DNA of 37,308 nucleotides from Prolixibacteraceae bacterium (GTDB lineage: Bacteria; Bacteroidota; Bacteroidia; Bacteroidales; Prolixibacteraceae). The stretch lies in contig JAFGAF010000392.1 in the NCBI GenBank assembly GCA_016933815.1, positions 1 through 37,308 on the forward strand. The letters run 5' to 3'. Below, in pieces: positions 34,923-37,308 of this stretch. The position numbers were made by a program, and so were the translations under genes. The notes below the pieces were generated by a model, which was not told the origin of the DNA, searched no databases, and worked only from the letters and a program-made list of their open reading frames with translations. Each line of letters begins with the position of its first letter. Within the stretch, counting starts at the first letter, position 1.

Positions 34923-36182
34923 TTATTTTTTAAGCAACTCGAGGCGCAGCATATCGAGCGCCATTTGCGATGCCCTAATAATATTTCGTTCGCGGTTACG
35001 GGTAAAACTGAACTTCTGAGCGAATACACCTTCGGGCGTAGCCACTGCCACCCAAACCATACCTACCGGCTTTTCATCGGTTCCGCCATCGGGGCCGGCA
35101 ATACCCGAAGTAGCCACAGCATATTCGGCATCAAGTGCATTGCGAGCACCTAAGGCCATTTGGCAAACCACTTGCTCGCTTACCGCGCCATAATCGTCAA
35201 TCAACTGCTGATCGACCCCCAAAATATTCACCTTAGCCTCATTGGCATAGGCAACAATTGAACCTTTAAACCACCGCGAACTGCCGGGCTCGGAGGTTAT
35301 GCTGTGTGCAACAAACCCACCGGTACAACTTTCGGCCGTAGCCAAGGTTTTTTGTTTTAGCAGCAAAAGTTTGCCAACAACTCCGGCCAACGTATCGTCG
35401 TTATAACCAAAAATGGCATCGGGAATAATCAACATCAATTTTTCGATTTGTTGATTTACTTGTTCAGCCAAATCGGCCTCGCTTTGACCAAAAGCAGAAA
35501 ACCGCAGGCGAATTTGCCCCGGGTTTGGCAAATATGCCAGATGAATATTCTCGGGCAAAGCATCTTCCCATTCGTCGAGTTTTTCGGCCAGTTTCGATTC
35601 CGGAATGCCAATGGTAAGTACTGTTTTATGGTAAATTGCTCCGGCGCCGTTAATTTTGGCCAAACGGGGCAAAACATGCAGGCTCATGATGTCTTTCATT
35701 TCGTAGGGAACGCCGGGCATCGAAACAAAAATGGTTTCGTTTTGCTCGAACCACATTCCTGGAGCAGTACCTTGCGGGTTGAATAAAACCTGACAATTAT
35801 CGGGAACCATTGCCTGATCGTGATTAAGTTGACCAATAACCGGCATGTTACGCATCCTGAAAAAATCAACAATATGATCGAGCGTAGCTTGGTGCAAAAC
35901 CATTTTTGAATCGAAATATTCGCATAAAACCTTTTTGGTTCTATCGTCCTTTGTAGGACCGAGTCCACCGGTAATGAGCACCACATCGGCTCTTTTGCGT
36001 GCATCGTTCAGCGCGCTCACCAAATGGTCGGGGGTATCGGATATTGATGTAATTTGTTCAACTTTTACATTAATTGCGTTTAACTGGGAGGCCATCCAAG
36101 CCGAGTTGGTATCAACAATTTGACCAATCAGAATTTCGTCGCCAATAGTTATTATTTCTGCTCGTTTCACTTTTGGTATCAT
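34923..36182 (-). CDS. cinA: CinA: competence/damage-inducible protein with nicotinamide-nucleotide amidase domain
   Basis: This 419-residue protein has both CinA domains. The N-terminal MoCF-binding-like domain (COG1058) shows EIITIGDEILIGQIVDTNSAW, VLITGGLGPTKDDRTKKV and PQGTAPGMWFE. The C-terminal PncC-type domain shows LATAESCTGGFVAHSITSEPGSS, GSIVAYANEAKVNILGV and SGIAGPDGGTDEKPVG. PncC converts NMN to nicotinate mononucleotide and ammonia; the N-terminal part is reported as an ADP-ribose pyrophosphatase in some CinA proteins. It therefore fits the NAD-salvage genes elsewhere in the window. A -7 box lies just before the ATG. Confidence 0.95.
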   Translation of the reverse strand: MIPKVKRAEIITIGDEILIGQIVDTNSAWMASQLNAINVKVEQITSISDTPDHLVSALNDARKRADVVLITGGLGPTKDDRTKKVLCEYFDSKMVLHQATLDHIVDFFRMRNMPVIGQLNHDQAMVPDNCQVLFNPQGTAPGMWFEQNETIFVSMPGVPYEMKDIMSLHVLPRLAKINGAGAIYHKTVLTIGIPESKLAEKLDEWEDALPENIHLAYLPNPGQIRLRFSAFGQSEADLAEQVNQQIEKLMLIIPDAIFGYNDDTLAGVVGKLLLLKQKTLATAESCTGGFVAHSITSEPGSSRWFKGSIVAYANEAKVNILGVDQQLIDDYGAVSEQVVCQMALGARNALDAEYAVATSGIAGPDGGTDEKPVGMVWVAVATPEGVFAQKFSFTRNRERNIIRASQMALDMLRLELLKK

Positions 36183-36198
36183 TTAATAATTCAAGCAG

Positions 36199-36206
36199 CA
36201 AATATA
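36199..36206 (-). promoter_or_regulatory. -7 element before cinA (TATATTTG)
   Basis: TATATTTG on the minus strand is an exact -7 box, 16 bases before the cinA ATG, which would leave a very short leader. No TTTG is found at the normal upstream distance. Confidence 0.5.
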
Positions 36207-36270
36207 AGAAAAGCAACGTTCACTATTTAATTAAAAAAGGTTAAGGTTTACACTGTATTGGATAAGTATA

Positions 36271-36308
36271 TCTAAAAAAAAAGCTGCCGGAAAAGTACCG
36301 ACAGCTTT
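36271..36308 (-). terminator. terminator after the DUF4861 gene
   Basis: On the minus strand AAAGCTGTCGG pairs with CCGGCAGCTTT (one U-G) around the loop TACTTTT. A run of nine or ten T follows. It starts 25 bases after the stop codon. Confidence 0.85.
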
Positions 36309-36333
36309 GTTTTATTCAGTTTACACTAATTGA

Positions 36334-37308
36334 CTAAATTGCAACTTCAACTTTTGCAGCAATTTGTTTTGCCTGTTTGTCGAGTTCAGCTTCGAAACTT
36401 TTGAAAGTAGCATATTTGGGATCTTGCAATTCCCAACCAGCCATAAAAAAGAATTCAATTTGGCTCGAAATATCGAAAGTTGTGTAATAAGTTTGCGTAA
36501 TGCCCTCACCTTCTTCGGGTGCGGTAAGCACTTCTATTTGCCTGTTAGGTACAATAATGGCCATGCCCAGCATTTCGCCGTTGTAAGCTTGTTTATCGTG
36601 CGTAAAAAAGTACGAAACATTTTCTGACGGAATGTAATACACATCGTTTGAATGAAGGTTTACGATACCTGCTACCAGTTTTGCATCGCCGGCATCGTCG
36701 ACATTAACCATGCTTTTATAGAAAGGTTTTCCGGCTTCGATACAAATGCGGTGACGAACTGAAATTAAGCGTCCTTCGATATTGATACGATCAAATTTGA
36801 ACTCGAGAACCGAACGCAAGGGGCCTTCAACAATTTGCTTATAAGTACCTTCGGCACCGGGGCCAATAGGGTAAAGCTTTTCGGCCGATTGCAATGCTAT
36901 ACCTCCGGCGCCCAACGAGTTGCCCACTTTGAGAATATCCATCCCCCATGCTTGCATTTCGTGGTACGAAGGGGCACCTTCGACACCAACTCCGTCGAGC
37001 ACCATTTCAGAAGTAGTTTTTCCCCATATGTCGAAACCGTTACGGGCATCGAAATAGTTACGAAAACCCACAACATCGTTTTCCCATCCGGGACCTTCGA
37101 ACTGAAAAACCTTTTGAGTGGTTTCTGAATCATTGTTTTTCAACCTGTCGGCACGGGTCAGCTCCTTCGATGCATCACTTATTTCGGCAAAGCGAATATT
37201 GGTTAGCGGTTTCATTGTAAGCAAATCGTCGGCAAGCCAATCGATTGTAAATGTAGCCGTTTCACCTGCTTTCAGATCAACTTGAGCAAAAAGCATGTCC
37301 CATTTGCC
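36334..37308 (-). CDS. DUF4861 family protein, C-terminal part (5' end outside window)
   Basis: The reading frame stays open to the window edge: the four codons before the track's first Met read GKWD, so the true start lies beyond 37308. About 324 residues are visible. Features include GETATFTIDWLADD, FEGPGWENDVVGFRNYFDARNGFDIWGK, HEMQAWGMDILKVGNSLGAGGIAL and EFKFDRINIEGRLISVRHRI, consistent with DUF4861, a beta-rich secreted family found beside polysaccharide-degrading enzymes in Bacteroidota. Function and partners are unknown, and its upstream neighbours are outside the window. A strong terminator follows the stop codon. Confidence 0.75.
   Translation of the reverse strand, partial: GKWDMLFAQVDLKAGETATFTIDWLADDLLTMKPLTNIRFAEISDASKELTRADRLKNNDSETTQKVFQFEGPGWENDVVGFRNYFDARNGFDIWGKTTSEMVLDGVGVEGAPSYHEMQAWGMDILKVGNSLGAGGIALQSAEKLYPIGPGAEGTYKQIVEGPLRSVLEFKFDRINIEGRLISVRHRICIEAGKPFYKSMVNVDDAGDAKLVAGIVNLHSNDVYYIPSENVSYFFTHDKQAYNGEMLGMAIIVPNRQIEVLTAPEEGEGITQTYYTTFDISSQIEFFFMAGWELQDPKYATFKSFEAELDKQAKQIAAKVEVAI

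Noticed and set aside
1-37308. Mobile element, prophage, CRISPR or defence system
   Set aside because: No transposase, integrase, direct-repeat array, cas or toxin-antitoxin-like gene was seen; gene content and base usage look uniform.

Overview
The window reads as a piece of chromosome from a free-living member of the Bacteroidota, most likely class Bacteroidia. I infer this from AT-rich DNA, start sites without Shine-Dalgarno sequences, promoters of the Bacteroidota type (TTTG, 19 bases, TAnnTTTG), a NigD-like lipoprotein, an Oar-like TonB-dependent receptor, a NimA-like flavoprotein and a paired pyrB-pyrI. No rRNA, tRNA, CRISPR array, transposase or phage gene was seen. Almost everything is core metabolism, envelope biogenesis or signalling, and I found no clear sign of a mobile island or a new multi-gene system.

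Layout. (1) 1-429 is the tail of an N-acetylmuramoyl-L-alanine amidase, missed by the ORF track because its start lies outside the window. (2) 430-1065 is an AT-rich gap before dnaA that holds an imperfect duplicated element but no recognisable DnaA boxes. (3) 1066-8047 (+) carries dnaA, a DMT-type permease whose upstream start lies inside the dnaA terminator, a YigZ/IMPACT protein, pyrB-pyrI, a GAF protein of the free-methionine-sulfoxide reductase type and a TPR sensor histidine kinase. (4) 8049-8694 (-) holds a four-CXXC mini-protein and a GNAT acetyltransferase. (5) 8860-16971 (+) runs nadC-coaX, a TPR protein, lptC, a CorC/GldE-like CBS protein, a PpiD-like folding factor and a NigD-like lipoprotein. 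(6) 17064-25504 (-) has a receiver-only response regulator with its own promoter, a PAS histidine kinase/NarL regulator pair, a flippase and the large outer-membrane receptor. (7) 25927-29804 (+) is an S41 protease, pnuC, a NadR-type ribosylnicotinamide kinase and pdxB. (8) 29851-37308 (-) has a PEGA lipoprotein, a NimA-like protein, a serine-hydrolase-fold lipoprotein whose three catalytic motifs are all lost, an AsmA-like protein, cinA and the 3' part of a DUF4861 gene.

How the genes work together. NAD metabolism recurs: de novo synthesis (nadC), nicotinamide riboside uptake and phosphorylation (pnuC plus kinase) and NMN deamidation (the CinA C-terminal domain). Envelope assembly recurs too: LptC, PpiD, AsmA, flippase, amidase and several lipoproteins. 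Seven ORF-track starts were moved or reinterpreted because they are TTG codons or lie in promoter or terminator elements (DMT permease, mini-protein, GNAT, nadC, lptC, receiver protein, S41). The best leads are the degenerate hydrolase, the terminator that overlaps the permease start, the paired GGCATA dyads between the receptor and the protease, and the receiver-only regulator.
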